Assembly (NCBI RefSeq): GCF_002245535.1
Contig: NZ_NKCN01000003.1
Location: forward strand, 186,001 to 250,000
DNA length: 64,000 nt
Direction: 5' to 3'
From: Mycobacterium lehmannii
Lineage (GTDB): Bacteria; Actinomycetota; Actinomycetes; Mycobacteriales; Mycobacteriaceae
Position 1 is the first letter of the stretch. The number at the start of each line of letters is the position of its first letter. The notes below the pieces were generated by a model. The model saw only the letters and a program-made list of their open reading frames with translations. It was not told the DNA's origin and made no database searches. A program made the position numbers and the translations under genes. Shown here in pieces: positions 16,833 through 25,656 of the stretch.

Positions 16833-18167
16833 ATGAGCAATCTGGTCCAGCGGGTGCGGGAGGTGTTGCCGGCGGTTCGGCGCGATCTGGAAGATTTGGT
16901 GCGCATCGAATCGGTGTGGGCGGACCCGGCGCGGCGCGGCGAGGTGCAACACAGCGCCGACGCGGTGGCGAAGCTGTTGGTCGACGCCGGTTTCGGTGAT
17001 GTGCAGATCGTCAGCGAGGGCGGTGCGCCCGCGGTCATCGCGCGCCATCCCGCACCGGCGGGAGCGCCGACGGTGTTGTTGTACGCCCACCACGACGTGC
17101 AACCCGAAGGCGATCCAGCGCAGTGGCTTTCGCCGCCGTTCGAACCGACCGAGCGGGACGGACGCCTCTACGGTCGAGGCACCGCCGACGACAAAGCGGG
17201 CATCGCAACACATTTGGCGGCCTTCCGCGCACACGGTGGCAATCCGCCTGTCGGCGTCACCGTGTTCGTCGAAGGGGAGGAGGAGTCGGGGTCCCCGTCA
17301 CTGTCGCGACTGCTGGCCGCGCACCACGACACCCTGGCCTCCGACGTGATCGTCATCGCCGACTCCGACAACTGGAGCACCGACGTGCCCTCACTGACGG
17401 TGTCGCTGCGCGGCCTCGTCGACTGCGTCGTCGAGGTGGCCACCCTCGATCACGGCCTTCACTCCGGGCTGTGGGGTGGCGTCGTACCCGACGCGGTCAG
17501 CGTGCTGGTGCGGTTGTTGGCCAGCCTGCACGACGACGACGGCAACGTCGCGGTGGCCGGCCTGCACGAAGGTGTGGCCGCCGACGTCGACTTCCCGCCC
17601 GAGCGTGTCCGCGAAGAGACCGGCCTGCTGGCGGGCGTGTCCGAAATCGGTTCGGGCTCAGTACCGCAACGGTTGTGGGCCAAACCGGCGATCACCATCA
17701 TCGGGATCGACACGACGCCGATCGACAAGTCGTCCAACACCTTGATCCCGCGAGCGCGCGCCAAGGTCAGCATGCGCATCGCGCCGGGTGCAGACGTGGA
17801 ACAGCACATGGAGGCGTTGACCCGCCATCTCGAGCAGCACACCCCGTGGGGTGCCCAGGTGACCGTCACCCGGGGCGACCACGGGCAGCCGTACGCCATC
17901 GACGCCACCGGCCCGGTCTACGACGCTGCCCGAGCGGCCTTCCGGGAGGCGTGGGGCGCCGAGCCCGTCCACACCGGCGTCGGCGGTTCGATCCCGTTCA
18001 TCGCCGAGTTCGCCGATGCATTCCCGTCGGCGAAGATCTTGGTGACCGGCGTGGAAGACCCTGCGACACAGGCGCACAGCGTCAACGAGAGCCTGCACCT
18101 CGGGGTGCTGGAACGCGCCGCGGTGTCCGAGGCCCTGCTGCTGGCGAACCTCGCGTCGCCGAGGTGA
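16833..18167 (+). CDS. M20 family dipeptidase/amidohydrolase
   Basis: This 444-residue cytosolic zinc hydrolase is of the M20 (ArgE/DapE/CPG2) family and corresponds to the Rv2522c position. Metal- and catalysis-related motifs are visible: LLYAHHDVQPEG, LYGRGTADDKAGI, VTVFVEGEEESGS, VIADSDNW and the late HSVNESLHL. The dimerisation lid lies between about residues 190 and 310 and starts with HGLHSGLWGG. Such enzymes cleave dipeptides or N-acyl amino acids; the physiological substrate is unknown. It is transcribed alone after an intergenic hairpin. Confidence 0.88.
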   Translation: MSNLVQRVREVLPAVRRDLEDLVRIESVWADPARRGEVQHSADAVAKLLVDAGFGDVQIVSEGGAPAVIARHPAPAGAPTVLLYAHHDVQPEGDPAQWLSPPFEPTERDGRLYGRGTADDKAGIATHLAAFRAHGGNPPVGVTVFVEGEEESGSPSLSRLLAAHHDTLASDVIVIADSDNWSTDVPSLTVSLRGLVDCVVEVATLDHGLHSGLWGGVVPDAVSVLVRLLASLHDDDGNVAVAGLHEGVAADVDFPPERVREETGLLAGVSEIGSGSVPQRLWAKPAITIIGIDTTPIDKSSNTLIPRARAKVSMRIAPGADVEQHMEALTRHLEQHTPWGAQVTVTRGDHGQPYAIDATGPVYDAARAAFREAWGAEPVHTGVGGSIPFIAEFADAFPSAKILVTGVEDPATQAHSVNESLHLGVLERAAVSEALLLANLASPR

Positions 18168-18174
18168 GCGGCAG

Positions 18175-18402
18175 CTATCGGATTTCGCGTCCCGACGTTC
18201 GCCAGCCGAGGTAACCGAACAGCACGCTGACAATGAGATAAATCGCTGCTCCTATCCACGGTGAAGCTGCGCTCCATGTTGTCCCGAAATAGTGGGGTTC
18301 GTTGAGCATTCCGGCCGCTATCGCAAAGCCCATACTCGCGTGCACCACCCCGGCACCGGCGAGAAATCCGCACAAGAACTTGAAGACCTCACGCTTCCTC
18401 AC
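18175..18402 (-). CDS. Small two-helix membrane protein, paralog B
   Basis: This 75-residue protein has two hydrophobic segments (roughly residues 10-32 and 47-65). The GTG at 18402 is preferred because AGGGGAGG lies upstream and the start overlaps the stop of the preceding gene (GTGA), indicating translational coupling. The N-terminus (REVFKFLCGFLAGAGVVHA) and C-terminus (AAIYLIVSVLFGYLG) resemble the adjacent upstream protein, so the pair arose by duplication. Function is unknown. Confidence 0.7.
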   Translation of the reverse strand: MRKREVFKFLCGFLAGAGVVHASMGFAIAAGMLNEPHYFGTTWSAASPWIGAAIYLIVSVLFGYLGWRTSGREIR

Positions 18403-18632
18403 GGCTGCCTCCCCTGAGCCGGAGTGTGCTGAACCGAACCGAGATAGCCGAAGGCAGCACTGAAGGCGCCGTGGATCGCGGCTTCCACCAGCGTCTTCCC
18501 CACGCCCCACTCGCGTCCCCGCCAGATCGGCACGGAGACGATGCCTCTGGCCGTTTCGGCGGCGTAGACGGCGTGTCCGAACCCGGCGGCCGCCATGACC
18601 CCGCCCATGAATTCGAAGATGTCGCGGTTCAT
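18399..18632 (-). CDS. Small membrane-associated protein, paralog A
   Basis: This 77-residue protein starts at the ATG at 18632 behind GGAAGGGG. The pattern R-D-I-F-E-F-M-G-G-V-M-A-A-A-G-F-G-H-A at the N-terminus and AAIHGAFSAAFGYLG near the C-terminus aligns with the next gene, with which it overlaps by four bases. The first gene has a more hydrophilic centre (IWRGREWGVGKTL). No known domain was recognised; the two products may form a hetero-oligomer in the membrane. Confidence 0.7.
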   Translation of the reverse strand: MNRDIFEFMGGVMAAAGFGHAVYAAETARGIVSVPIWRGREWGVGKTLVEAAIHGAFSAAFGYLGSVQHTPAQGRQP

Positions 18633-18770
18633 GTCAGGTCCCCTTCCGGTCAGCGACACATCATGATCAGGATTGACCACATGGCCGAGGTCGGGGTAGA
18701 GCACTAGGTCACCGCGAGCCGGGTCCGACAACTCTCACCACCGCCCACGCTCCGCTGTGAGACTGGTGTT

Positions 18771-20165
18771 ATGGCCCGCAGTGACAACCAAGTGTCGGAG
18801 CCCGATCTCACGTTGCGCAGTCTGGGCGCCGCGAGCACGGTGACCGGCTCCAAGCACCTCGTTGAAAGCGACAGTGGGCGGATCCTCGTGGACTGCGGGC
18901 TGTTCCAAGGGGTGAAGAATCTACGTGAACTCAACTGGACGCGGTTCGCCGTAGACCCCTCCAGTATCGACGCGGTCGTCGTGACGCATGCCCATCTCGA
19001 TCACACCGGATACCTGCCTCGGTTGGTTCGCGAGGGATTTCGCGGGCCGATCGTGTCCACTGAAGCGACCGCCGCCGTCGCCGACATCATCCTGAAGGAC
19101 AGCGCCATGCTTCAGGAGCGCGAAGCGGTGTTCCTGAACAAGCACAAGGCCACCAAACACCATCCCGCCCTCCCGCTGTACGACAGCAAGGATGCCCAGC
19201 GCGCTCTCGACTTGTTCACCACCCGCCCGTTAGGGGTCGAGTTCGGCCTGCCCGGTGGCGGGCCGGCAGTGACCTTCCGCCGCGCCGGCCACATCCTGGG
19301 GGCTGCCACCGTGGACTTGGCGTGGCACGGCCGCCGGATCGTCTTCACCGGCGATCTGGGCCGCTACGACGATCCGGTCATGCTTGACCCGGACCCAGTG
19401 TCGGCCGCCGACTACCTGGTGATGGAGTCGACCTACGGGGACCGCGTGCATGAACGTGGCGATCCCACCGCAGCTCTCGCCGAGGTCGTCGACGCCACGG
19501 TGAATCGCGGAGGCACCCTGTTGATACCGGCCTTCGCGGTGGGGCGCGCTCAGACCCTGCTCTACCACCTGTGGCAGCTGCGCTCGGTGGGCAGACTGCC
19601 CGATGTCGCGGTCTACCTGGACAGTCCGATGGCGATCGACGCCAGCAATCTGCTCGGCACCTATCAACGCGACCACCGGCTGCCTCCGGAGGTCTACGAG
19701 GGCATGTGCGCCATGGCCACCTACACGCGAGAGGCCGAGCAGTCCATGAGGATCTCGGCCAACCGGGAGGCCAAGATCGTGATCTCGGCCAGCGGCATGG
19801 CCACCGGCGGTCGGATCCTGCACCATCTCAAGGCATTTGCTCCCGATCCCCGCAACACGATCATGGTGACCGGTTATCAGGTGCCGGGCACCCGCGGCCG
19901 ATCGATCGCCGCCGGCGAACGGTTCGTAAAGATCTTCGGCGAGTGGATCCCGATCAAAGCGCAGGTGGCGAACCTACAGATGCTGTCCGCGCATGCCGAT
20001 GCCGATGAGCTCATCCGGTGGGCCTCCGGGTTCACGACTCCGCCGCGGCAGGTGTTCGTCGTTCACGGCGAGCCGCAGGCAGCCGACAACCTGCGCCGGC
20101 GCCTGGACCGTGAGTTCGGTTGGCAGGCAACAGTTCCCAGAATGAATCAGCTGTTCGCGCTGTGA
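18771..20165 (+). CDS. Beta-CASP metallo-beta-lactamase-fold nuclease
   Basis: The 464-residue protein is a cytosolic MBL-fold hydrolase with a beta-CASP cap, the architecture of CPSF73-like ribonucleases. Metal ligands are visible in THAHLDHTG (His73, His75, Asp77, His78), HILGA, FTGDLGRYDDP and the late LQMLSAHADADE. The beta-CASP region holds LLIPAFAVGRAQTLL, VYLDSPMAID, VISASGMATGGRILHH and VTGYQVPGTRGR, followed by a C-terminal VFVVHGEPQA segment. RNA processing or decay is likely, but the substrate is unproven. It is distinct in sequence from the RNase J type. Convergent with bcp. Confidence 0.87.
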   Translation: MARSDNQVSEPDLTLRSLGAASTVTGSKHLVESDSGRILVDCGLFQGVKNLRELNWTRFAVDPSSIDAVVVTHAHLDHTGYLPRLVREGFRGPIVSTEATAAVADIILKDSAMLQEREAVFLNKHKATKHHPALPLYDSKDAQRALDLFTTRPLGVEFGLPGGGPAVTFRRAGHILGAATVDLAWHGRRIVFTGDLGRYDDPVMLDPDPVSAADYLVMESTYGDRVHERGDPTAALAEVVDATVNRGGTLLIPAFAVGRAQTLLYHLWQLRSVGRLPDVAVYLDSPMAIDASNLLGTYQRDHRLPPEVYEGMCAMATYTREAEQSMRISANREAKIVISASGMATGGRILHHLKAFAPDPRNTIMVTGYQVPGTRGRSIAAGERFVKIFGEWIPIKAQVANLQMLSAHADADELIRWASGFTTPPRQVFVVHGEPQAADNLRRRLDREFGWQATVPRMNQLFAL

Positions 20166-20169
20166 GGCG

Positions 20170-20188
20170 TTGAGCGACAAGCGCTCAA
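20170..20188. terminator. Short hairpin between convergent genes
   Basis: Perfect TTGAGCG/CGCTCAA arms with a 5-nt loop lie between the MBL nuclease stop (20165) and the bcp stop (20187). There is no T-run, so any terminator activity would be of the hairpin-only type common in mycobacteria. Confidence 0.35.
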
Positions 20189-20658
20189 ACGGACAGGTCG
20201 CGTCGTAGCTTGGCGACGTGCCCGGTGGCCCGCACGTTGTACTGGGCGACCTCGATCTTGCCCTTCTCGTCGACGACGAACGTCGACCGGATCACGCCCT
20301 GAACGGTTTTGCCGTACATCGTCTTTTCGCCGAAAGCGCCCCAGGCGGTGAGCACTTCGCGATCCGGGTCCGACAGCAACGGGAAGGTCAGCTTCTCCTT
20401 GTCGCGGAACTTGGCCAGCTTCTCCGGCTTGTCCGGCGAGATGCCGATGACGTCGAGGCCGGCGTCGTTGAGTTCATGCAGGTTGTCGCGGAAATCGCAG
20501 GCCTGTTTGGTGCAGCCGGGGGTCGAGGCCGCCGGATAGAAGTACACGATGACCTTGCGGCCCTTGAAGTCGGACAACTTGACGGTGTTGCCGTCGGCGT
20601 CCGGCAGGCTGAACGCAGGGGCTTTATCGCCGACCTCGAGTCGCGGAGTCTGTGGCAT
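20185..20658 (-). CDS. bcp: Thioredoxin-dependent thiol peroxidase (Bcp/PrxQ)
   Basis: The 157-residue cytosolic peroxiredoxin reduces hydrogen peroxide and organic or lipid hydroperoxides using thioredoxin-type donors. Family features are YFYPAASTPGCTKQACDF with peroxidatic Cys49 and a nearby resolving-type Cys54, VIGISPDKPEKLAKF, FPLLSDPDREV and a C-terminal RSTFVVDEKGKI. Length is standard. It corresponds to Rv2521 by sequence type and position. The start ATG at 20658 lies 110 bp from the divergent DUF3618 gene. Confidence 0.93.
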   Translation of the reverse strand: MPQTPRLEVGDKAPAFSLPDADGNTVKLSDFKGRKVIVYFYPAASTPGCTKQACDFRDNLHELNDAGLDVIGISPDKPEKLAKFRDKEKLTFPLLSDPDREVLTAWGAFGEKTMYGKTVQGVIRSTFVVDEKGKIEVAQYNVRATGHVAKLRRDLSV

Positions 20659-20710
20659 GCGCGGGCATCCCTTCTGTCGACCGGTGCGCTACAGCGAGCG
20701 CGGGCTGCTC

Positions 20711-20716
20711 TAGGGT
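20711..20716 (+). promoter_or_regulatory. -10-like box of the DUF3618 gene
   Basis: TAGGGT fits TANNNT and lies 52 bp before the GTG at 20769, which has GGAGG upstream. No clear -35 is seen. Confidence 0.35.
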
Positions 20717-20768
20717 AGATCGGCAGGCTCCATCTGGGAGCACCGACTTGGACGGCTTGGAGGCGCAC

Positions 20769-20996
20769 GTGGCAGACCGCGATCCCGAGACCATCAAGCA
20801 GGACATCGACCAGGCTCGGGAGCAACTCGCGGCGACGGTGGACACCCTCGCCGAGCGTGCCAACCCCAGTCGGTTGCTCGACGACGCCAAGTCGGCGGCA
20901 ATCCGATTTGTGACGAAACCCGCAGTGGCGGTGTCGCTTGCCGGCGTCGGAGTCGTTGCGCTCGTGCTCGTCGTGCGCCGGATCCGGCAGAACTGA
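20769..20996 (+). CDS. DUF3618 small membrane protein (Rv2520c-like)
   Basis: This 75-residue protein has the DUF3618 pattern RDPETIKQDIDQAREQLAAT followed by VDTLAERANPSRLLDDAKS, a predicted amphipathic coiled region. One C-terminal transmembrane helix follows (AVAVSLAGVGVVALVLVV) with a basic end. The start GTG at 20769 is supported by GGAGG. It lies where Rv2520c lies relative to bcp. Function is unknown; the layout suggests a cytoplasm-facing membrane anchor or envelope scaffold. Confidence 0.8.
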   Translation: MADRDPETIKQDIDQAREQLAATVDTLAERANPSRLLDDAKSAAIRFVTKPAVAVSLAGVGVVALVLVVRRIRQN

Positions 20997-21463
20997 GCGA
21001 ATGCTCTCAGCGCCGTCGCGGCGTGCGGAACAGGTCGGAGAACGAGAAACCAGGAGGATTGGCGACCCGGCCGAGCCGGTTGCAGCTGTGCACAGCGACC
21101 GGAATCTGGGCAGTTACTTCGGCTGACGCGCCCGCGCCCGCTCCGTCTGCCGCAAATGAACCGCTAGGCTGCGCCATCAGCTAAGTCCCTTTTTCCTTCC
21201 GGCTTTTTGCTGTTTTGGTGCTTCTCGTAGATCAGCTAACGTGACTGTAGCAGACCGGCTTCTTTTATCGCAGCTTGAACCATAGAAGGTCTAGTGGACC
21301 AGCGTCTCCGCAACGGTGGTGAAGGTGAGATCTTTGTCTCCATAAGCTGCGTTATGTAGTCCACAGCACACATTCCGCACACGACAGCAAATTGATGTCC
21401 AGAATTTACGCAACCGTAATCCGGCAACGTCGCCGTGGACGTTTGCGCGCGTCACCGCGTGGG
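20997..21463. other. Gene-poor stretch of lower GC before tRNA-Lys
   Basis: No convincing gene is seen. From about 21180 to 21420 base composition shifts towards A+T (several T runs near 21190-21225 and 21270), unlike the flanks. Short open frames here (for example 21291-21506 minus) have no recognisable domains or ribosome binding sites. Its position at the 3' side of tRNA-Lys makes a decayed integration site possible, but no partial tRNA copy was found. Confidence 0.45.
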
Positions 21464-21500
21464 AAAAAAGAACGCGACCGTGACGCACTGTCACGGTCGC
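21464..21500 (-). terminator. Rho-independent terminator of tRNA-Lys
   Basis: On the minus strand, perfect 11-bp arms (GCGACCGTGAC/GTCACGGTCGC, 21474-21500) with a 5-nt loop are followed by a T6 run (21469-21464). It lies 17 bp beyond the tRNA 3' end. Confidence 0.88.
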
Positions 21501-21516
21501 ACTCAAACGAAGCTTG

Positions 21517-21589
<73 letters not shown>

Positions 21590-21747
21590 GCGGGTGCGAC
21601 AATAACAGGACTTGCTGTGCAGGACGAAATCTCCGGCCCGGACCTCGCTTCGACGTTGTCCGCGTCGCAACCCGGACCCGATTTTGCCCTTAGACTGTTG
21701 CCAAGAATCATCGATCCCGTAGTCCCTGGTTGTGAGGTGGAGTAGCA

Positions 21748-22965
21748 ATGTGGCGAGTCCGTTCAGTGGCCCGTCCGCGTCGACGTGCATGGTTGGTGAC
21801 CGTTGCGCTGATCCCCGCCATGGCGCTCGCGTTGTCCGCATGCGGCGGTAACTCAGCGCCGCCGCAACCCCAGGTGATCGACGACAAGGGAACTCCGTTC
21901 GGAGACCTGCTCGTCCCGAAGCTGACCGCGTCGGTGACCGACGGCGCCGTGGGCGTCAGTGTGGACTCACCGGTGACCGTCAGCGCGGAGGACGGCGTGC
22001 TCGAATCGGTCACCATGGTTAACGAGTCCGGCAAGTCGGTCGCGGGCGTCCTGAGCCCGGACGGACTGACCTGGTCGACCACCGAACCACTCGGCTACAA
22101 CAAGCGCTACACGCTCACCGCCGAATCGCTTGGGCTCGGCGGCGCCACCACCCGGCGGATGGCCTTCGAGACCCATTCGCCCGAGAACCTGACCATGCCG
22201 TATGTGCTGCCCAACAACGGTGAGGTGGTCGGCGTCGGACAACCGGTCGCCGTCCGGTTCGACGAGAGCATCACCAACCGGGTGGCCGCGCAGAAAGCCA
22301 TCAAGATCAAGACCGATCCTCCGGTCGAGGGCGCGTTCTACTGGCTGAACAACCAAGAGGTGCGGTGGCGGCCCGCGAGCTACTGGAAGCCCGGCACGAA
22401 GGTCGACGTCGCGGTGAACACCTACGGCGTCGACCTCGGAGACGGCCTCTTCGGTCAGGAGAACGTCAGCACGAGCTTCACGATCGGCGATGAAGTCATC
22501 ACCAGCATCGACGACAGCACGAAGACGCTGACGGTCAAGCGCAACGGCGAGGTGATCAAGACCATGCCGGTGTCGATGGGCAAGAACAGCACGCCCACCA
22601 ACAACGGCGTCTACATCGTCGGGGACCGGCGCTCGCACATGGTGATGGACTCCTCGACCTACGGCGTTCCGGTCAACTCCGCCAACGGGTATCGCACCGA
22701 GGTGGATTGGGCCACCCAGATCTCCTACAGCGGCATCTACGTCCACGCCGCGCCGTGGTCGGTGGGCAGCCAAGGCTACAGCAACGTCAGCCACGGGTGC
22801 ATCAACGTCAGCACGAGCAATGGGCGGTGGTTCCACGACAACTCCAAGCGCGGAGACGTCGTCGAGATCGTCAACACCGTCGGGTCGACGCTGCCGGGCA
22901 CCGACGGTCTCGGGGACTGGAACATCCCGTGGGATCAGTGGAAGGCCGGCAACGCCAACCTCTGA
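21748..22965 (+). CDS. ldtB: L,D-transpeptidase, LdtMt2-like lipoprotein
   Basis: The 405-residue envelope enzyme forms 3-3 (mDAP-mDAP) peptidoglycan cross-links and is the type of target bound by carbapenems. A signal peptide ends in a lipobox (LALSAC, Cys32). Two immunoglobulin-like domains follow (about 55-150 and 150-255). The C-terminal YkuD catalytic domain has [19 protein letters not shown] and SHGCINVS with nucleophile Cys351. Length matches M. tuberculosis LdtMt2/Rv2518c (408), also located next to these tRNA genes. A GAGGTGGAG site precedes the ATG, and a TAGACT -10-like box lies at 21691-21696. Confidence 0.95.
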   Translation: MWRVRSVARPRRRAWLVTVALIPAMALALSACGGNSAPPQPQVIDDKGTPFGDLLVPKLTASVTDGAVGVSVDSPVTVSAEDGVLESVTMVNESGKSVAGVLSPDGLTWSTTEPLGYNKRYTLTAESLGLGGATTRRMAFETHSPENLTMPYVLPNNGEVVGVGQPVAVRFDESITNRVAAQKAIKIKTDPPVEGAFYWLNNQEVRWRPASYWKPGTKVDVAVNTYGVDLGDGLFGQENVSTSFTIGDEVITSIDDSTKTLTVKRNGEVIKTMPVSMGKNSTPTNNGVYIVGDRRSHMVMDSSTYGVPVNSANGYRTEVDWATQISYSGIYVHAAPWSVGSQGYSNVSHGCINVSTSNGRWFHDNSKRGDVVEIVNTVGSTLPGTDGLGDWNIPWDQWKAGNANL

Positions 22966-23100
22966 TGTGAGCGGCTGAGGGGCCCATGGGCTTCAGCGCC
23001 GAAAGGCCCTTCAGCGCCACCCGAAAGTGAAACCTGGGCGGAGATACGCCCAAAGCCTCGCCATGAGCACATTAATAGCGCTTCGAAGCTACCGACGGTC

Positions 23101-23139
23101 CGAAAAAGGGTCAGGGAGCGAAGATTCGCTCCCTGACCC
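23101..23139 (-). terminator. Rho-independent terminator of tRNA-His
   Basis: On the minus strand, perfect 15-bp arms (23108-23122 with 23125-23139, ending GGGTCAGGGAGCGAA) are followed by CCC and a T5 run (23107-23102). It begins 8 bp after the tRNA and would end the tRNA-His transcript. Confidence 0.88.
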
Positions 23140-23146
23140 ATATCGG

Positions 23147-23220
23147 GGTGGCTGACGGGACTCGAACCCGCGACAGCCAGGATCACAACCTGGTGCTCTA
23201 CCAACTGAACTACAGCCACC
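23147..23220 (-). tRNA. tRNA-His (anticodon GTG)
   Basis: The cloverleaf includes acceptor GTGGCTG/CAGCCAC, D arm GTTC/GAGC, anticodon stem CCAGG/CCTGG around TTGTGAT, and T arm GCGGG-TTCGAGT-CCCGT. The base before position 1 is G (23220) and can pair with the discriminator C (23147), the G-1:C73 pair typical of bacterial tRNA-His. CCA is not encoded. Confidence 0.94.
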
Positions 23221-23260
23221 ATCGCCGCGAACCCTGGTGGGCACAGCGGCGACGTCGATA

Positions 23261-23917
23261 CTAACCGCTCGAGCGCTCGGCGGCCGAATCGATGTCCGTG
23301 GCGCTCTCGTTCGGCGGCCCCAGTTCTTGGGCGATGGCCGCGATATCGCTGGTCGACGGACCGGGTGGGGCCACGAAGGCGGTGCGGCGGTAGTACTGCA
23401 GCTCGCGAATCGACTCGTGGATGTCGGCGAGGGCACGGTGCGCGAGGCCCTTCTCGGGCTGGCCGAAGTAGATGCGGGGATACCAGCGCCTGCACAGCTC
23501 CTTGATCGAGCTCACATCGATCATCCGGTAGTGCAGGTAGTCGTCGAGCTTGGGCATGTCGCGGGCTATGAAGCCGCGGTCGGTGGCGATCGAGTTGCCG
23601 GCCAGCGGCGCCGTCTTGGCCTGTTTGACGTGGGTGCGGATGTAGTCGAGGACCAGCTCCTCGGCTTCGGGCACCGTTAGGGTCGACGCCTTGACCTCGT
23701 CGATCAACCCTGAGCGGGTGTGCATCTCGGTGACCACCGGGATCATCGACGCCAACGCTTCGTCGTCGGTGTGGATGACGACGTCGATGCCGTCGCCGAG
23801 AATGTTGAGGTCAGCGTCTGTCACCAGCACCGCGATTTCGATGAGCCGGTCGGTCTTGAGATCCAGGCCCGTCATCTCGCAGTCGATCCACACCAGTTCG
23901 TCACGCACGACGCTCAC
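23261..23917 (-). CDS. orn: Oligoribonuclease
   Basis: The 218-residue DEDDh 3'-5' exoribonuclease degrades 2-5 nt RNA and pGpG-type linear dinucleotides, the last step of RNA decay. The catalytic acids are in [11 protein letters not shown] (Asp12, Glu14), with the [10 protein letters not shown] segment, [18 protein letters not shown], and [11 protein letters not shown] carrying the late His/Asp pair. The GTG start gives the expected short N-terminus. It is transcribed on its own before tRNA-His and matches Rv2511 in place. Confidence 0.95.
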   Translation of the reverse strand: MSVVRDELVWIDCEMTGLDLKTDRLIEIAVLVTDADLNILGDGIDVVIHTDDEALASMIPVVTEMHTRSGLIDEVKASTLTVPEAEELVLDYIRTHVKQAKTAPLAGNSIATDRGFIARDMPKLDDYLHYRMIDVSSIKELCRRWYPRIYFGQPEKGLAHRALADIHESIRELQYYRRTAFVAPPGPSTSDIAAIAQELGPPNESATDIDSAAERSSG

Positions 23918-23978
23918 ATTAAGCCTTGCCGCTGCATGCGGCCCGTTGCACCCCGTCCGTAGGGTGCGTCGCGGGCGT

Positions 23979-23984
23979 TAGGGT
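23979..23984 (+). promoter_or_regulatory. -10 box giving a probable leaderless start
   Basis: TAGGGT ends 7 nt before the ATG at 23992 with no Shine-Dalgarno sequence. A second TAGGGT lies at 23960-23965. Confidence 0.45.
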
Positions 23985-23991
23985 GCCAGCC

Positions 23992-25575
23992 ATGGCCAGT
24001 GAGTCCACGCCCACCCCCGCACAGCAGATCGCCGCAGGTTACGCCGCCGAAGGGGCCGCTATGGAGCTCGGCGCGGTCGTCGTCGACGGGATGTGTCACC
24101 CGGCCGCGCAGGTGCGAATTCCGCTGGCCACCGTCAACCGCCACGGGCTGGTCGCCGGCGCCACGGGGACCGGCAAGACGAAATCTCTTCAGCTGCTGGC
24201 CGAACAGCTCTCGGCCGCGGGCGTGCCATGCGTGATGGCCGACGTCAAGGGAGACCTCTCGGGGCTGTCGCGGCCCGCCGAGGCCAACGACAACATCACC
24301 GCGCGGGCCGCCGACACCGGCGACGACTGGGCGCCGACGGCCTATCCGGTCGAGTTCCTGTCGCTGGGCACCGCGGGTATCGGGGTGCCGGTGCGGGCGA
24401 CGATCTCCAGCTTCGGGCCCATTCTGCTGTCGAAGGTGCTCGGGCTGAACGCTACGCAGGAGTCGACGCTTGGCCTTATTTTCCACTGGGCAGACCAGCA
24501 GGGGTTGTCGCTGCTCGACCTCAAGGACCTGCGCGCGGTGATCCAGTACCTCACCAGCGACGAGGGCAAGCCCGAACTCAAGGCGCTCGGCGCGGTGTCC
24601 ACCACGACCGCTGGTGTGATCCTGCGGGCGCTGATTAATCTCGAGGCAGACGGCGGCGACACGTTCTTCGGCGAGCCCGAACTCGAGCCCGAGGACCTGC
24701 TGCGGGTCGACGAGCAGGGCCGCGGCATCATCACGCTGCTCGAGCTCGGCAGCCAGGCCGCCCGTCCGGTGATGTTCTCGACATTCCTGATGTGGGTGCT
24801 AGCCGACCTGTTCGCGACGCTTCCGGAGGTCGGCGACCTCGACAAACCGAAGCTGGTGTTCTTCTTCGACGAAGCTCACCTGCTTTTCGCCGACGCGTCC
24901 AAGGCGTTCCTCGAACAGGTCGAGGAGACGGTGAAGCTGATTCGGTCCAAGGGAGTCGGCGTGTTCTTCTGCACGCAACTGCCGACCGATATCCCCAACG
25001 ATGTGCTGTCCCAACTCGGTGCGCGAATCCAGCACGCGTTGCGCGCGTTCACGCCCGACGATGACAAGGCGCTGTCCAAGACCGTGCGAACGTACCCGAA
25101 AACCGATGTGTACGACATGAAGTCGGCCTTGACATCGCTCGGTATCGGCGAGGCGATCGTCACCGTGTTGTCAGAGAAGGGCGCGCCGACACCAGTGGCA
25201 TGGACCCGGATGCGAGCCCCGCGGTCGCTGATGGACACCATCGGTCCAGAAGCAATCACCGCCGCCGCGAAAGCCAGTGTGCTGCAAGCTGAATACGGTC
25301 GGACCATCGACCGCGAGTCGGCCTACGAACGGCTCAACGCGAAACTGGCCCCGCCACCCGAGCCCGTTCCGCAGTACGACACGCTGCCACCTCCGCTGCC
25401 TCCAGTCGCCGGCGACATGAGCTCACGTGACACCGCCGAGCCGTCGATGGTTGACAAGGTGGTCAACAGCCCGGCGTTCAAGAGCGCGATGCGTTCGGCG
25501 GGCACGGTGATCGGCCGCGAGATCACCCGCAGCATCTTCGGCACCGGGCGCAGGCGCAGCCGTCGTCGTCGCTAG
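23992..25575 (+). CDS. HerA-like (DUF853) ATPase
   Basis: The 527-residue P-loop ATPase is of the helicase-HerA-like C-terminal/DUF853 family (Rv2510c type). Walker A is GATGTGKTKS near residue 50, Walker B is LVFFFDEAHLLF near 290, and an Arg-finger-like stretch is LIRSKGVGVFFCTQLPTDIP. The C-terminus is proline-rich, then basic (RRRSRRRR). Relatives are hexameric DNA translocases in archaea, but the role of the actinobacterial family is unknown. The ATG at 23992 is preferred over the upstream in-frame start at 23926 because a -10 box overlaps that extension. Confidence 0.85.
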   Translation: MASESTPTPAQQIAAGYAAEGAAMELGAVVVDGMCHPAAQVRIPLATVNRHGLVAGATGTGKTKSLQLLAEQLSAAGVPCVMADVKGDLSGLSRPAEANDNITARAADTGDDWAPTAYPVEFLSLGTAGIGVPVRATISSFGPILLSKVLGLNATQESTLGLIFHWADQQGLSLLDLKDLRAVIQYLTSDEGKPELKALGAVSTTTAGVILRALINLEADGGDTFFGEPELEPEDLLRVDEQGRGIITLLELGSQAARPVMFSTFLMWVLADLFATLPEVGDLDKPKLVFFFDEAHLLFADASKAFLEQVEETVKLIRSKGVGVFFCTQLPTDIPNDVLSQLGARIQHALRAFTPDDDKALSKTVRTYPKTDVYDMKSALTSLGIGEAIVTVLSEKGAPTPVAWTRMRAPRSLMDTIGPEAITAAAKASVLQAEYGRTIDRESAYERLNAKLAPPPEPVPQYDTLPPPLPPVAGDMSSRDTAEPSMVDKVVNSPAFKSAMRSAGTVIGREITRSIFGTGRRRSRRRR

Positions 25576-25576
25576 T

Positions 25577-25645
25577 GGCGCCGAAACTGCATTCCCGCAG
25601 CGAAAGTGCGAGAAGGGCACTGCCGGAATGCAATTTCGCGGCGCC
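25577..25645. terminator. Long hairpin between convergent genes
   Basis: The left arm (25577-25595: GGCGCCGAAACTGCATTCC) and right arm (25625-25645) pair over about 19 bp with a two-base bulge and one mismatch. It sits between the HerA-like gene and the convergent SDR gene and can act in both directions. The sequence of the arms, not only the pairing, looks like a mobile or repeated intergenic palindrome. Confidence 0.65.
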
Positions 25646-25656
25646 AGGAGAAACGC

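Noticed and set aside
21291..21506. A 71-codon minus-strand frame near tRNA-Lys
   Set aside because: It runs into the tRNA-Lys terminator, has no ribosome binding site and no recognisable pattern.
22991..23018. Direct repeat CTTCAGCGCC after ldtB
   Set aside because: A single 10-bp repeat pair with no dyad or gene link; too little to claim function.
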